From Leuctra nigra (lineage: Eukaryota > Arthropoda > Insecta > Plecoptera > Leuctridae), in the NCBI GenBank assembly GCA_934045905.1, contig OW203771.1:18961701-19025700 (forward strand): a stretch of 64,000 bases of DNA, read 5' to 3'. The translations under genes and the position numbers were made by a program. Positions 49,201-59,900 of the stretch are shown in pieces (positions within the stretch are counted from its first letter, which is position 1; every line of letters starts with the position of its first letter). The notes below the pieces were generated by a model. The model ran no database searches and was not told where the DNA came from. It was given only the letters and a program-made list of their open reading frames with translations.

Positions 49201-51912
49201 GAGATTTTGATTGAGATTTTGTTTAATTAACCCAGACTTTTAACAAAATCTCAATCAAAATCTCTGGGATTATGTAGAATCTCTCTTTGTGGATCCGCTT
49301 CTATAGTTACGTGCCTGCAAAACGCGGCAAAATCGCTCGCGCTTACAGCACCTTAACAGAACATCTATAAAATAAGAAGTTGTAGAGTATTCGCTAAATC
49401 AAGCTTCCTCTCTGCACTCTGGTGGTAGAAATGTGTACTTGAGGAAGGGTGTAGCAATTCAATTCTCCATAAGGTACCTGTAGAGTTTGGATACCTCTAC
49501 TTCATACACTATTTAACATAGAACCATAAAAATTGTAATGAGTATAGAAAAGATTATGCTTATTCGATCTGTCACCTCAGAAATTTATTTTTTGTGTCTA
49601 AATAATTATAAAATAACTTTCCGTATAAAGCAAATACGGCTTATACTGTAGCCTGATTGGTCCGTTGGACCATTTCCTGTCCTTTGATTGGCTGATGCAT
49701 TACACGTTTGAATAATTATTACGCTGCAATTTAACCTCGGAGAAAAATTCTGAGGTGACAGATCGATAAAGCATCATCTATTCTATACTAGTTACATTTT
49801 TCAGGGTCCTATGTTTAATAGTGTATGAAGTAGATGTATCCAAACTATACACGTTCCTTATGAAGAATTGAATACGTACACCTTTCCTCTAGTACCACAT
49901 CTCTACCACTAGAGTGCAGAGCTGATCTTAATTGTGCGAATAGAGCCGTCTTCTTCTTTCTTGAGGGGAGTGTGATTCCCTCCCCCCTCCCCCAGTTGTG
50001 TTGGTAACGTGTCTGTTCACACATAACTCAGCCTACGTGGTTGATTGTGTCTTCTGCAGAGCAGAGTCTGATTGCCGTGTGTCTGGACCTGTTCGGGGCC
50101 GGCTCTGAGAGCGTCAGCAACACCATCGGCTTCTGTCTCCTCTACCTCGTCAGACATCCTGAAGTGCAGGCGAGGATACGCGACGAGTTCATGGTTGATT
50201 GTGTCTTCTACAGAGCAGAGTCTGATTGCCGTGTGTCTGGACCTGTTCGGCGCCGGCTCTGAGAGCGTCAGCAACACCATCGGCTTCTGTCTCCTCTACC
50301 TCGTCAGACATCCGGAAGTGCAGGCGAGGATACGCGACGAGTTGGACGGCGTCGTCGGCAGAAGCAGGAGAGTTTCGCTCAACGACAGATCCAAGTATGT
50401 CGATCATTCTTAATTAATTAATTTCTGTTACGTTGCCCAAGAGCGTATCCAGGATAACATTTCGGGGGGGAGGGGGGGGGGGGGGGGACATAAATGGGGT
50501 TTTGGGGGCGCATCTCCTGAGAAAAGGTTTAAGAATAGATAAAAGTATTGAACTTATTAGGATATGCAAGTCCGGGCCGAAATGGTTTTAGAATTTAAAT
50601 TCAATTCTAACAATTTTGAAACGTTTTTGGCAAGTGTTTGGAAAGTGTTTTTTCACAACTTATTTAAAATGTTATTTTTTTAGATGGAACCCTGATTTCG
50701 GGGGGGGGGGGCTCCCCCTGAATACGCCCTTGACGTTACCCAAACTCATAATCCTTTGTCAACAAAAGAAAAACTGTATTTGGTAGAAATGAGCTCTGAT
50801 TTCATTCATAATAACAATGATTGATTATCAAGGAACTTTACCCTAGCAGCCAATCCGTTTCTTTCTAATTCCTCTTTTCTTTTGTTGAGCGTCATAAATC
50901 TGTGTAGTCGGTTGTGAAAAGGTACTTTCTAATTGTCCTTCTTTTATTTTAGTCTGGTTTACTTAGAGGCGTTCCTCTATGAAGTAATGCGAATCAACCC
51001 GATTGGTCCCTTGTCGGTTCCACACAGAGCTACAAGAGACACTACCCTGAAGGGCTATTCTATCCCTAAGGTAAGAAGACAAAAACCGTGAGCGTGTTTT
51101 ACATTCGCAACAATGACAGTATTTTACGTACTATAATCTGCTGCCTCACCTTTATCACATTATGAAGACATCGTCGTGAGCATTGTGATATCAAAGTAAG
51201 ACAAGAGGAGTAAGATTTGTAATCCATATAATGCAAATATGCTGCGTCTTACAAGATCTTAAAGTGTCTGTGAATGTGATAACTAAATCTCAATTTGGGA
51301 GTCTGGATATGATCTCAGAATGATTTCTCCTTGTCAATTCCTGATTCCATCTATTTATTTGTTATCACCAGAACATAGATTTTCTCCCATCACATTGCTA
51401 TCACATTTTATCATCTGATGAACCATAGAGTGCTCCTGACTCTATGTCTAAACTGAATCAAAATGTTGACAAAGTTGGTTAGTATGGTACTGATGAGAAT
51501 CGAATAATCTTGAATTCAAATGCATGTACGAACCTTAGCTTGGGTCTACGCTACCGTGTTTTTACGATTATGATTCGACTCTCCTCAGAACACGATGATG
51601 ATGATCAGCCTGTGGAGTTGCTGTCATGACGTCACTCACTGGGGCGATCCACACAACTTCCGTCCGGAGCGTCACATCGACGTCGACGGCAAACTATTCA
51701 AGGACGACTTCCTGGTGAACTTCGGCGTCGGCAAGCGCGGGTGTCTGGGGGAGGCGTTGGCGAGGAACACGATGTTCTTGTTCCTGGCGACGATGTTGCA
51801 GGAGGTGGACTTCGTCCTGCCGCAAGGTCACGAGCTGCCGTCGACGACGTCGTTGCCCGGCTTCGTCGTCGCGCCCAGGCCGTTCGAGGTGCTCGTCGTG
51901 GAGCGAGCGTGA
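45342..51912 (+). CDS. Cytochrome P450, CYP2 clan (CYP303A1/CYP305-like), complete, eight exons
   Basis: A heme monooxygenase anchored in the ER membrane. Eight exons with matching phases give 488 residues. The N-terminus is a membrane anchor ([18 protein letters not shown]), then the basic/Pro hinge PRNFPPGPP. The C-helix motif is WSEQR, the I-helix [12 protein letters not shown], the K-helix EVMR, the PERF-like FRPERH, and the heme loop [14 protein letters not shown], with Cys as the thiolate ligand. Conserved text such as [13 protein letters not shown] and [12 protein letters not shown] is typical of the insect CYP2 clan. The CYP family is not certain. The I-helix Thr of the usual AGxET is Ser here. 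The I-helix exon has an upstream partial duplicate with its own acceptor. A 21-bp minisatellite starts on the stop codon. Physiological substrates of CYP2-clan members include hormones, but none can be inferred here. Confidence 0.93.
45818..45844 (+). repeat. Poly-G tract in P450 intron 1
   Basis: GGGGGAGG followed by about 18 G, able to form G-quadruplexes in RNA or DNA. Confidence 0.85.
46148..46254. repeat. (ATT)n microsatellite in P450 intron 1
   Basis: About 34 ATT units, with one TTAATATT interruption at the left. It may be the extended tail of a retrotransposon, but no body was recognised beside it. Confidence 0.9.
46537..46785 (+). CDS. P450 exon 2
   Basis: Acceptor gtcctcacag, donor gtaagc, phase 1 on both sides. 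It encodes [21 protein letters not shown] and EDFQGRP. The donor is followed within 10 bp by a long poly-G run. Confidence 0.92.
46799..46831 (+). repeat. Poly-G tract directly after a P450 splice donor
   Basis: About 30 bases nearly all G, starting 14 bases after the exon 2 boundary. Confidence 0.9.
47312..47475 (+). CDS. P450 exon 3, C-helix
   Basis: Acceptor tgattggcag, donor gtaaga, phase 1 in and 0 out. It encodes [19 protein letters not shown] with the WxxxR heme-propionate motif. Confidence 0.93.
47595..47830. other. GC-rich block of unknown origin in P450 intron 3
   Basis: About 65 percent GC in an AT-rich intron. GGACATGGGGAGGGGTCGAC at the left is echoed by GGACATGGGTAGGTCGACCC about 180 bp on. 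No coding frame supported. Confidence 0.5.
47947..48183 (+). CDS. P450 exon 4
   Basis: Acceptor gtccccag, donor gtcaca, phase 0 on both sides. It encodes [19 protein letters not shown] through [12 protein letters not shown]. Confidence 0.9.
48716..48849. mobile_element. Short MITE (GGGCCAGATTCACAAAAAGT ends)
   Basis: TIRs GGGCCAGATTCACAAAAAGT and its inverse around about 80 bp. CAG on both sides is a possible TSD. Confidence 0.7.
49006..49114 (+). CDS. P450 exon 5
   Basis: Acceptor tttcttacag, donor gtaata, phase 0 in and 1 out. It encodes [17 protein letters not shown], the segment before the I-helix. Confidence 0.88.
49163..49302. mobile_element. Fold-back MITE, about 60-bp arms
   Basis: The left arm begins AGAAGCGTATCCACAAAGAG and the right arm ends CTTTGTGGATCCGCTTCT, with an 18-base spacer. 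It lies 50 bp after P450 exon 5. Confidence 0.8.
49411..49920. repeat. Long inverted repeat in P450 intron 5
   Basis: Arms of about 200 bp starting TCTGCACTCTGGTGGTAGA and ending with its inverse, about 85 percent similar by eye, around a 110-bp spacer. A probable fold-back element. Confidence 0.7.
50038..50191 (+). pseudogene. Partial tandem duplicate of the P450 I-helix exon
   Basis: A 154-bp unit that includes the acceptor (tcttctgcag) and the first about 130 bases of the exon, repeated immediately downstream with about three differences. It has no donor, and 154 is not a multiple of three. Splicing to its acceptor would run into the second copy out of frame and stop. Confidence 0.85.
50214..50394 (+). 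CDS. P450 exon 6, I-helix (functional copy)
   Basis: Acceptor tcttctacag, donor gtatgt, phase 1 in and 2 out. It encodes [13 protein letters not shown] and [12 protein letters not shown]. Only this copy keeps frame into a donor. The upstream duplicate shifts frame if retained. Confidence 0.88.
50438..50732. mobile_element. hAT-like MITE, 295 bp, TSD ACGTTGCC/ACGTTACC
   Basis: TIRs CAAGAGCGTATCCAGG and CCCTGAATACGCCCTTG, 8-bp flanks with one mismatch. G runs stand just inside both ends. Confidence 0.8.
50953..51070 (+). CDS. P450 exon 7, K-helix
   Basis: Acceptor ttattttag, donor gtaaga, phase 2 in and 0 out. It encodes [14 protein letters not shown] with ExxR, then [17 protein letters not shown]. 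Confidence 0.93.
51589..51912 (+). CDS. P450 exon 8, heme loop and C-terminus
   Basis: Acceptor ctctcctcag, phase 0. It encodes [13 protein letters not shown] and [14 protein letters not shown], and ends [10 protein letters not shown] then TGA. Confidence 0.95.
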   Translation, partial: NTMMMISLWSCCHDVTHWGDPHNFRPERHIDVDGKLFKDDFLVNFGVGKRGCLGEALARNTMFLFLATMLQEVDFVLPQGHELPSTTSLPGFVVAPRPFEVLVVERA

Positions 51913-52100
51913 CGAGACACGGGGCGAGCGTGACGACGAGGCAAGCGAGCGTGACGAGACACGGGGCGAGCGTGACGACGAGGCAAGCGAGTGTGACGAG
52001 ACATGGGGCGAGCGTGACGAGACACGGGGCGAGCGTGACGACGAGGCAAGCGAGCGTGACGAGACACGGGGCGAGCGTGACGACGAGGCAAGCGAGTGTG
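51903..52100 (+). repeat. 21-bp minisatellite overlapping the P450 stop codon
   Basis: About nine units of 21 bp in two alternating types, GCGAGCGTGACGAGACACGGG and a variant ending CGACGAGGCAA (first 10 bases shared). The first unit supplies the terminal Ala codon and TGA. The array forms the first 190 bp of the 3' UTR. Confidence 0.9.
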
Positions 52101-52296
52101 ACAAGGGATTCAATGATTTAAGTTGTAGACTGTTCTGATTTTTGTAAAGATATCCATTCCCATTCTAATTGAAGTATTTAAAAATAAGTTAATATTCTTA
52201 ATATGTTAATATTTAATTAAATGTAAATGTATAATTCGTTTAAATTCTGTGAACATAAATGAAAATGTATTTGTATTTGGTTTATTTGCAGAGAAC

Positions 52297-52302
52297 AATA
52301 AA
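52297..52302 (+). terminator. P450 polyadenylation signal (AATAAA)
   Basis: The hexamer lies about 385 bp after the stop, beyond the minisatellite, in AT-rich sequence. Confidence 0.6.
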
Positions 52303-55300
52303 AATTATATTCAAACATTGTTAAACACCACTAAATGAACATAATAACATGAGACAAGTCAAGTTAAAAGTCAACATTAAGGCTGAATTACACGATTCAA
52401 GTTCCTTGAATTCAACCCTTTCAATGGGGTTGAATTCAAGACTTGGATCGTCTAAATGAAAACATTGAAGCATTTAACAAGTGCCCAAGTCTTGAATTCA
52501 AGACATCTCTTCAGTCTTTTTACTTAGAACATGTCCTATTTTCCTTCAAGTTTTGAAATTCTTCAACCAATTGTTCATTTCGACCCAACTTCAATCAACA
52601 ATAAACATTAAATCATTAAAAATCTCTTTCAAGTTTCCTTGAAATCAAGGGTTGAATTCAACCCTTTCAAGGAAACTTGAACCGTGTAATTCAGGCTTTA
52701 CAAGTAAAAATTGAAAGTTTACTTAAAAGTGAGGACAAACATTGTCATAATTATTAAATTATTACATAGTAAAATCAACATATTAAACGCACTAAGCATA
52801 CCTGGAAAAATCAAGTTAAGAGTCAAGAAATTCTTGAACACAGAAAGAATGATCGATCATAAACTTCTAGTCGTATTTTAATGCATTCCTGCACTGTCAG
52901 GAAATTTATTATGTAATTTGATGGATGTGAAATCCATCTCCCTACCCTCCCCCTTCTAATATAACTAGAACAGGTGTTTGGAGTCACATGTACAACCTAG
53001 TGGTATCGTATCTTTGGCCAGAAAAGAAATAACTTACCTTTATCTCAAGGTAATAGAGTGCAAACAATGAGAAATGTTGGATCCCGAAAAGTTGAGATTC
53101 GTAAAAGGAACCACCTCTTGGATCACTTTCAACAACTGTCCAGGAGCCAGCTACATCCGCTCAGTCGATCGAACAGTTGTGATCGTAGCTGAACATGCGC
53201 GTAGTGTTTCCAGAATGGTATTTCCAGCCAGCTGCCATTACTTTCTACTTCACGTCTTCTTAACCATAACCTCATAATTGAAGTTGATTAAATAAATTCC
53301 ATGATTAAATTATTATGTAAATGTGTATAAGCACGGATATAATTTTTAATAAATCTGGAATTGTGAATCTAAGATTAAGATCATAAATCAGTTGAAGGAA
53401 CCAGACAGGTTTGAATTTTGAATATAGTTCATTCAATCCACTGCCTTCCAGAATGTGTACAGTTCATGATTTACATATTTCAAAGTTTTTTCGACTGAGC
53501 CCCCAGCGCCACTAGCGAGAGAAATCGGCAAAAATGTGAGGCGAAGAATCAGCAATTTTATAATCTCTTATTGGCCGTGGCCATAGCAACCGATAAAAAT
53601 CCACAGATAACTCAAAATAGCTCAGAATTGGTAAAAGAGAGGAGCAAACTAATAATTTTATCAGACTCAGTGAAATTTTTGACACTTCATACATTTTGCA
53701 CAGCGAAATATCATTTGGCGTATTATTGTAAGAATGCATACAATGAGTAATGTTTACGAACTGCTGCAACTAAGGGTATGAGGATCATACCAAGAGTTGC
53801 TAATTTATCCCACCCATGGCGCTGTCACTCATTTTCAAAAACAAAAGTAAGTCAACACTCGGTGCACATATTCCATACCGCTGTCGAAAGCGTCGCTTAC
53901 AGTATGACGGTGTGGCGTTGACGTTCAAGAAATAACATTATTGTTCTCTTGCGCTGTAACGCAAATGCTCTGGCGTTCGGTACTCCCGCTTTGCCAGTTT
54001 TCGAGGTCAGTGCCCTCTAGCGCAGATAGACAGCCATAACATAAAATTGACACTGTTACTGATTGTGACGCTGCCTGTTGTAGATTCTGTATAGTATGTA
54101 TTTGCAGTGTTTATTGGTTATTGTATATTTCACATCACTTCTCTAGCTTAATCTTCACTGACACATCGTATTGAAACTTCTAATCCTGATTATACATTGG
54201 CTAAGTCGTTGCTCATATTGCTCATGTAGAAAAGAATTACCATTTTTAAAAAAAAAATATCTAAAACAATGTCTGATTGGTCGACAATTGTCCAATCATA
54301 GCACCACAGTTTGCAAAGAAAAACTTAATTCCCATGAAACTGAAAACAAATCAGATCATCCCTTTAAATTTTACACCCTTTAGAAAAAGATATTATTTTC
54401 ATAAGGATATCGCTAATGAGAAGTAACTTCAGCAATTTAGTAGATTAAAAGTTTTCTGTTTGAAGACATTGGCAGTGACCGTGGTTAGCATACATAAAAA
54501 GCAGATAATATACGAGAAAAAAAGGAACACGACTGCACTCTGGTGGCTATTGTGGTACTAGGTAAATGGTGGATGACAGGGGCACATTTGCATACATGGA
54601 AACACGACATGTTAAAACAAATACATTATCTGTACCTAGACTGATTGTAGCCATCTTGCCAGATGTGGCTCCTTCACGTATCGCTTATTTGAGGGAATAT
54701 TGACAATCACAAGGAAGTAAGTCTGGTTACAGCACATGAACAAACTATTTTTGATAGGAAAAATAATGATGGTATGACAGTGGGAGATGCATGTTACAGT
54801 AAAACTGCTTGCTCTATTCATTAAATACAACACTGTCAAATATAAAATAACACCAAAGGTAACACAATAAGTAGCAATTACTTAACCTCATATTATGATA
54901 ATAACACATCAAGACTGGTTGACATTTCTTGCAACAAATTAAATACTTAGTATTCACGCAAAACTTGCTCATCAAACTAGAGCATGTCACACACAATACC
55001 AATCTCTAGAACATTGACACTGAATTAAGTAAAACATAAACCTCAATACACAAATACATAATCAAATTGCAATTTAATTACGATTAGGTTATCAAGGGGG
55101 CTGTGCATAAAGGAAGTAACACTAACGGTGGGTTATTTTGACATCCCCCCTCCTCCTTGTCAGACTGTCACACTTTTACAAACGCTGCCTTCTAAAAGGA
55201 TGATCGGACTGTTCTACAGCAAGGCAAATGGCGCCGGTTGAATGGTTATGAGATGAAGAATAGGCAAGGATGGAAGGTGGGAAGGAGGTGGTCGCAGCTT

Positions 55301-55860
55301 ATTTGTAATGACGCTTACAAGTGTTTGCCAATCGACTCCGGGAAACAGACAGGATTTTATCTTTTGACGTTAATTCTTGTACTGAACTATAAGGCTCGGG
55401 TAAAAGTCCCGTTAAGGTAATCGGTAGGATTTATCGAACCAAATATCCCGCTGGCTTCCACTGTAGGGAAAGTGAACATTATCTTACTTATCTGTATACT
55501 GTACAACCCGGCCTAAATAAACACACTTGTGCGGTATAACCATCGCTATGCTATGCTCTATTCTCTTTCTTCACCAAGATTGTATAGTTATTATAAATCG
55601 GAAGTATGTCATCAGGTATAGTCACCTCTATATGTCATGAAAAAACTTACCCCCTATCGCGACTACCTGTCGTACGCAGACGTAACATAAGTTGTCTAAA
55701 ATATAGATATTTATATACAGAGGGGTGACTTACAAGATTGGTATTATCACTGTATTTTATCAGGACACATAGAGGTGGCTGTAAATTAACGATAAATCAA
55801 CCATTACGTCAATTTTACATCCACAATATTCGTCAACGACCACATTTACAAATCAGGATT
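52303..55860. other. Intergenic spacer between the P450 and adhesion GPCR
   Basis: No gene supported. It contains a Harbinger-like MITE at 52380-52697, a relic at 54530-54700 shared in reverse with 5085-5345, and AT-rich sequence. The last few hundred bases are likely the GPCR 3' UTR. Confidence 0.55.
52380..52697. mobile_element. Harbinger-like MITE, 318 bp, TSD TTA
   Basis: TIRs AGGCTGAATTACACGATTCA and TGAACCGTGTAATTCAGGCT, flanked by TTA. GGGTTGAATTCAA-type palindromes recur inside. Confidence 0.82.
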
Positions 55861-56976
55861 CTAAACCGTTGCCGTTTCCACCTTCTTCATCGATCCCATT
55901 GCTCTTCTCTTGGACTTGAACTTCGGACCGGCCGTGCTCGCCCTCATCGAGTTCACCTTCTTGGACTGCTTCAGCCTCTTCTTCGCCGCCAACTTCGCTG
56001 CGTACGACGGTATTCTATCAGCCGCTACCTGCTGCCACAAGGCTTTAGTCTCCTTGTCGAGAAAAATGAAGAACAAAGCCAACATGAAGACATGAGTCGT
56101 CGCCGTGATCAAAAACAGGTATTCAAAGATGAACAAATTGTTGATTATTTTCTCCTCGGATAATAAATGGAACGTCCAGGTTAGTCCGAAGAGGAAGAAG
56201 ATGAACAGACTCGTTCCTAACTTGCGTAATTGCTCCTTACGAGTACTCAATCCATGTCTCCCCATACCCTCAGTCACCCCCCAACCGCAGCAGTTGTAAA
56301 TCCTAGCCGTGATTAAAACGAAAATGACAACGTTTGCAATAAGAACAATAGCTGCTGGGGCTTGTACAGTCAACTCAAAGGACAACCCTTCCGGATAACA
56401 AAAACCACGGTTCCTTAAGTCAGTCATGTAAAACCCTTTGTTCCATGCCGTCAGGATTATGATAGGGATCAAGGGCAACCCCCAGGCGAAAATCGCGACC
56501 TTTACAAGGAGCCGTTCCGTGTCTTTCGACCCAAGTACCGTAAGCAGACGTTTCAGCTGCAGTGCGGACATTACAAACAACCAAGCAAACATAGCAAGAT
56601 AAGAATAATGGCGAATAATGCCGATAGCAAGACAAGCTGCACTCTTTAGATCGTAGTGCTTGAAGTTGTTGAAGAAACCAAACACAAGATTAAGAAGGAG
56701 AGCCAGAACCATGTGGAGCAGGATCTGATGTCCAAGGTCATTGCGCCACTTCTTGAAGACTACAGCTGTGACGACGATGCTTAGGATGCCGATGGAGGAG
56801 AGGAACATCTCCAGAACCATGATGCCATAGAGGAGAGTGTTGTCGCGGATGAACGTCTGGAAGCTGTCGGCGGGTGTGTAAATGATGAACTCTCCAAAAG
56901 CCTTGTCTCCAACGTCTATAGATGAATTTCCCAAAACCAGTGGGCATTTGCAGACAGTCAACGAACCCATAGTTTC
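55861..56976 (-). CDS. Adhesion GPCR terminal exon, GPS end and seven helices
   Basis: Acceptor tctattttcag, phase 0, 371 codons and stop. It begins ETMGSLTVCKCPLVLG, then TM1 (GIMVLEMFLSSIGILSIVV) through TM7 (TATTHVFMLALFFIFLD) and a basic tail (KFKSKRRAMGSMKKVETATV). The seven-helix domain is encoded in one exon. Confidence 0.93.
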   Translation of the reverse strand, partial: ETMGSLTVCKCPLVLGNSSIDVGDKAFGEFIIYTPADSFQTFIRDNTLLYGIMVLEMFLSSIGILSIVVTAVVFKKWRNDLGHQILLHMVLALLLNLVFGFFNNFKHYDLKSAACLAIGIIRHYSYLAMFAWLFVMSALQLKRLLTVLGSKDTERLLVKVAIFAWGLPLIPIIILTAWNKGFYMTDLRNRGFCYPEGLSFELTVQAPAAIVLIANVVIFVLITARIYNCCGWGVTEGMGRHGLSTRKEQLRKLGTSLFIFFLFGLTWTFHLLSEEKIINNLFIFEYLFLITATTHVFMLALFFIFLDKETKALWQQVAADRIPSYAAKLAAKKRLKQSKKVNSMRASTAGPKFKSKRRAMGSMKKVETATV

Positions 56977-59900
56977 CTGAAAATAGAAACAATTGAGCAA
57001 TACTCCCCTTTAAACGGGTCATACATGAACTCGAATCGGTTCTGGGACGACGCTCGTTGTTTATTTGTATTTTGTTTTGTTTAATACTTACAAGAAGATG
57101 GTCGATATTGTCTCCACAAACACACAATCAAATGTAGGTATGTCACAACAACGGAAGAAACTAAAAAATATGTATAAACCATCGAACCTTCTGCGTCGTG
57201 CAAAGGGTGGCGTCAAAATCGTTGATGGCGTCGTTCATTGCCGCGCATGCTCGAGGCTGATTGGAGTACGCTGACGTCAGAGGGAACGCGATCTCTACGT
57301 AAGCGTCTGGACCGAGGGGGGCGTTCAGCTGGTCTGTGAAGGACGTCGAGAGGATCACCATGACAACAGGGTTGTCACTCACAAACCTGGAGAGTGGAAC
57401 TGTAGGTTATAGCACAGGCACAGGCGAAGAAGAAGAAGAAGAAGAAGAAGAAGAAGAAGAAGAAGAAGAAGAAGAAGAAGAAGAAGAAGAGAAGAAGAAG
57501 AAGAAGAAGAAGAAGAAGAAGAAGAAGAAGAAGAAGAAGAAGAAGAAGAAGAAGAAGAAGAAGAAGAAGAAGAAGAAGAAGAAGAAGAAGAAGAAGAAGA
57601 AGAAGAAGAAGAAGAAGAAGAAGAAGAAGAAGAAGAAGAAGAAGAAGAAGAAGAAGAAGAAGAAGAAGAAGAAGAAGAAGAAGAAGAAGAAGAAGAAGAA
57701 GAAGAAGAAGAAGGTAGAGTAGTTGTTGAATGGATTTAAAACGTGAAAAATTGAAAGTGTAGTGTCTAGGATATAGATAAACTAAACATTATTATTTGGG
57801 GACACAGCATTGGCATGGCATTAAAGTATTCACCATGGTAACAATGTTAATTTTTCGAATGAAAAGTGCATTTGTTATTATTTTTAGGGTTGATTGAGCG
57901 AGCGAAGCGAGCGTCTCCTTTTGGCTCTTTCGGCACGGACCTCTGTTTTTTTTTTGTTTTTTTTTCTGTTACTGACGATATACAGGTCAGAGTTTTTCTT
58001 CGATCGAGCTGAAATTTTGCACACATGTACGTAACATTTCTGATTGTTGCAGACCTTAATTTTTTGAAATCCATTGATTGGTTCAAATTTAAAAAAAAAT
58101 AACTTTTGATTGGTTGTTTCGATCAAATTGAAATTTTGACAAGTCTTTACCCCCAACATTGTACCCAATCAAACAAAGTTTCAGCAAAATCCTCCCATTG
58201 GTTAAAATTTAAAACCATCTTTCCTGTGTTTTTAGAAATTTAAACTGAACCGATTGAACGATCAACTTATAACTTCGCATGATGGCTAGGACCAACATTA
58301 TCTTCATTTTTGACAATTTTCATACTAATCTGTGTTTAAATCCAAAAGTTATTGACATTTTACGGACTTTTTGCGTGTTGGCTGTCAAATTCACGGCGAT
58401 TTCGAATCTTCAGTTCAAGGCAAGGTAGTTATAGCCAGTGTTGTGACTTATCTAGATAAAATTATCTAGATAATTATCTAGATAATTATTTTTTATCTTT
58501 ATCTTTATCTAGATAAATACTTTTCTTGTTATCTTTATCTTTATCTAGATAAAAAAATCGTTATCTTTTGTCTTTTATCTAGATAAAAAATATTTATCTA
58601 TTTTAATTTTAAAATACCATAATGTAAATTAGAATTCATAATACCGGGTGGCGCAAAAAAATCACCCTGATTGAGAAATAACTATATCGAAACTATTATA
58701 GATAGGATTCTGAAATTTGTACACATATTAGAAAACATACACAAATTTAATATTTGCAAGTTTCAAAAATATTTCTATAGTAGGAAAAAAGTTACAGCTG
58801 TTCAAATTTGGTTGTCAAAAAATTGATTATACGGAGCTCAATTAGCGCACGTCCAGAAAACTTCCAATGGCCGGGACGCTGTTTCTTCAAAACACCGTAA
58901 GATATCAAGCTGAAAATTTCAAATTATATTCAAAATAGATTCGATTCGATTGTGTAAAAATTTAAATCAATAACAATTTATGTAACGACAGTTATTGAAT
59001 CTTGAAGTTGAGCTGGAAAACAGAATAGTGGGGAAAATATTCATTTTTTTAACTTAATCTACATATTCTGATTTTACGTTAAACTTCAAGATTTCATTCC
59101 ATTCATTCAAATTGATTGACATTTTTACACACTTGATCTTATTTCAATATAATTTGAAATTTTCAGCTTTATATCGTACTACGCAGTTTTGAAGAAACAT
59201 TGGAAGTTTTCTGGACGCGCGCTATTTGAGATCCGTATAATCCATTTTTTGACAACCAAATTTGAACAGCTGTAACTTTTTTCCTACAATTCGCGAAAAC
59301 AAGGAACATCACTGACCTCTGGTGGATCCTTTGGTACTTGAGATAGGGTGCATAATGGAGGTTAAAAGGGGGTTATTTATATAAATAAATTATATTATAT
59401 TTGCTTTAAGTTGTTTGTTATGGCTGTAAAAGTAAAATTGTAACTTATTGTACATTTCAATTGTTTCTCCTTTTCCACTGCCCTATGAAAGCAAGAACTT
59501 CTAAATAAAAAAATGCATCTAAAAAGTTTCCTGTCAGAAGTGGCTCCATCACTTATGCGAATAGGAATGTTTTTGAAACCTGCACATATTAAATTTTGGT
59601 ATGTTTTCTAATAAGTATGTGTACAAATTTCAGAATCCTACATAATAGTTTCGATATAGTGACTTCTCAATCAGGATGATTTTTTTTTTGCGAAACCCGA
59701 TATATTAAGGATAGAAGCTATTATGTCTTACAATTTTATACTGACTTACATCATCGTTCCTACAAAAATTCAGTATCCTATCCCCCAATACTTTTCAAAA
59801 CATTTGTTAGAAAATAATGTTATATATAATGAAATCGGTGATTGACCTGTGACGTTTCCAAATTTACGCATTAGAAAATTAAAATTATAATCCCCTATAA

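Noticed and set aside
51694..52113. Frames encoding Ser/Arg-rich heptapeptide repeats on both strands
   Set aside because: Products of the 21-bp minisatellite, whose unit length is a multiple of three. The P450 frame ends within the first unit.
57336..57722. Open frame encoding long poly-Glu then poly-Lys
   Set aside because: It is a translation of the (GAA)n microsatellite in an intron. The Glu to Lys switch is just a one-base slip in the repeat.
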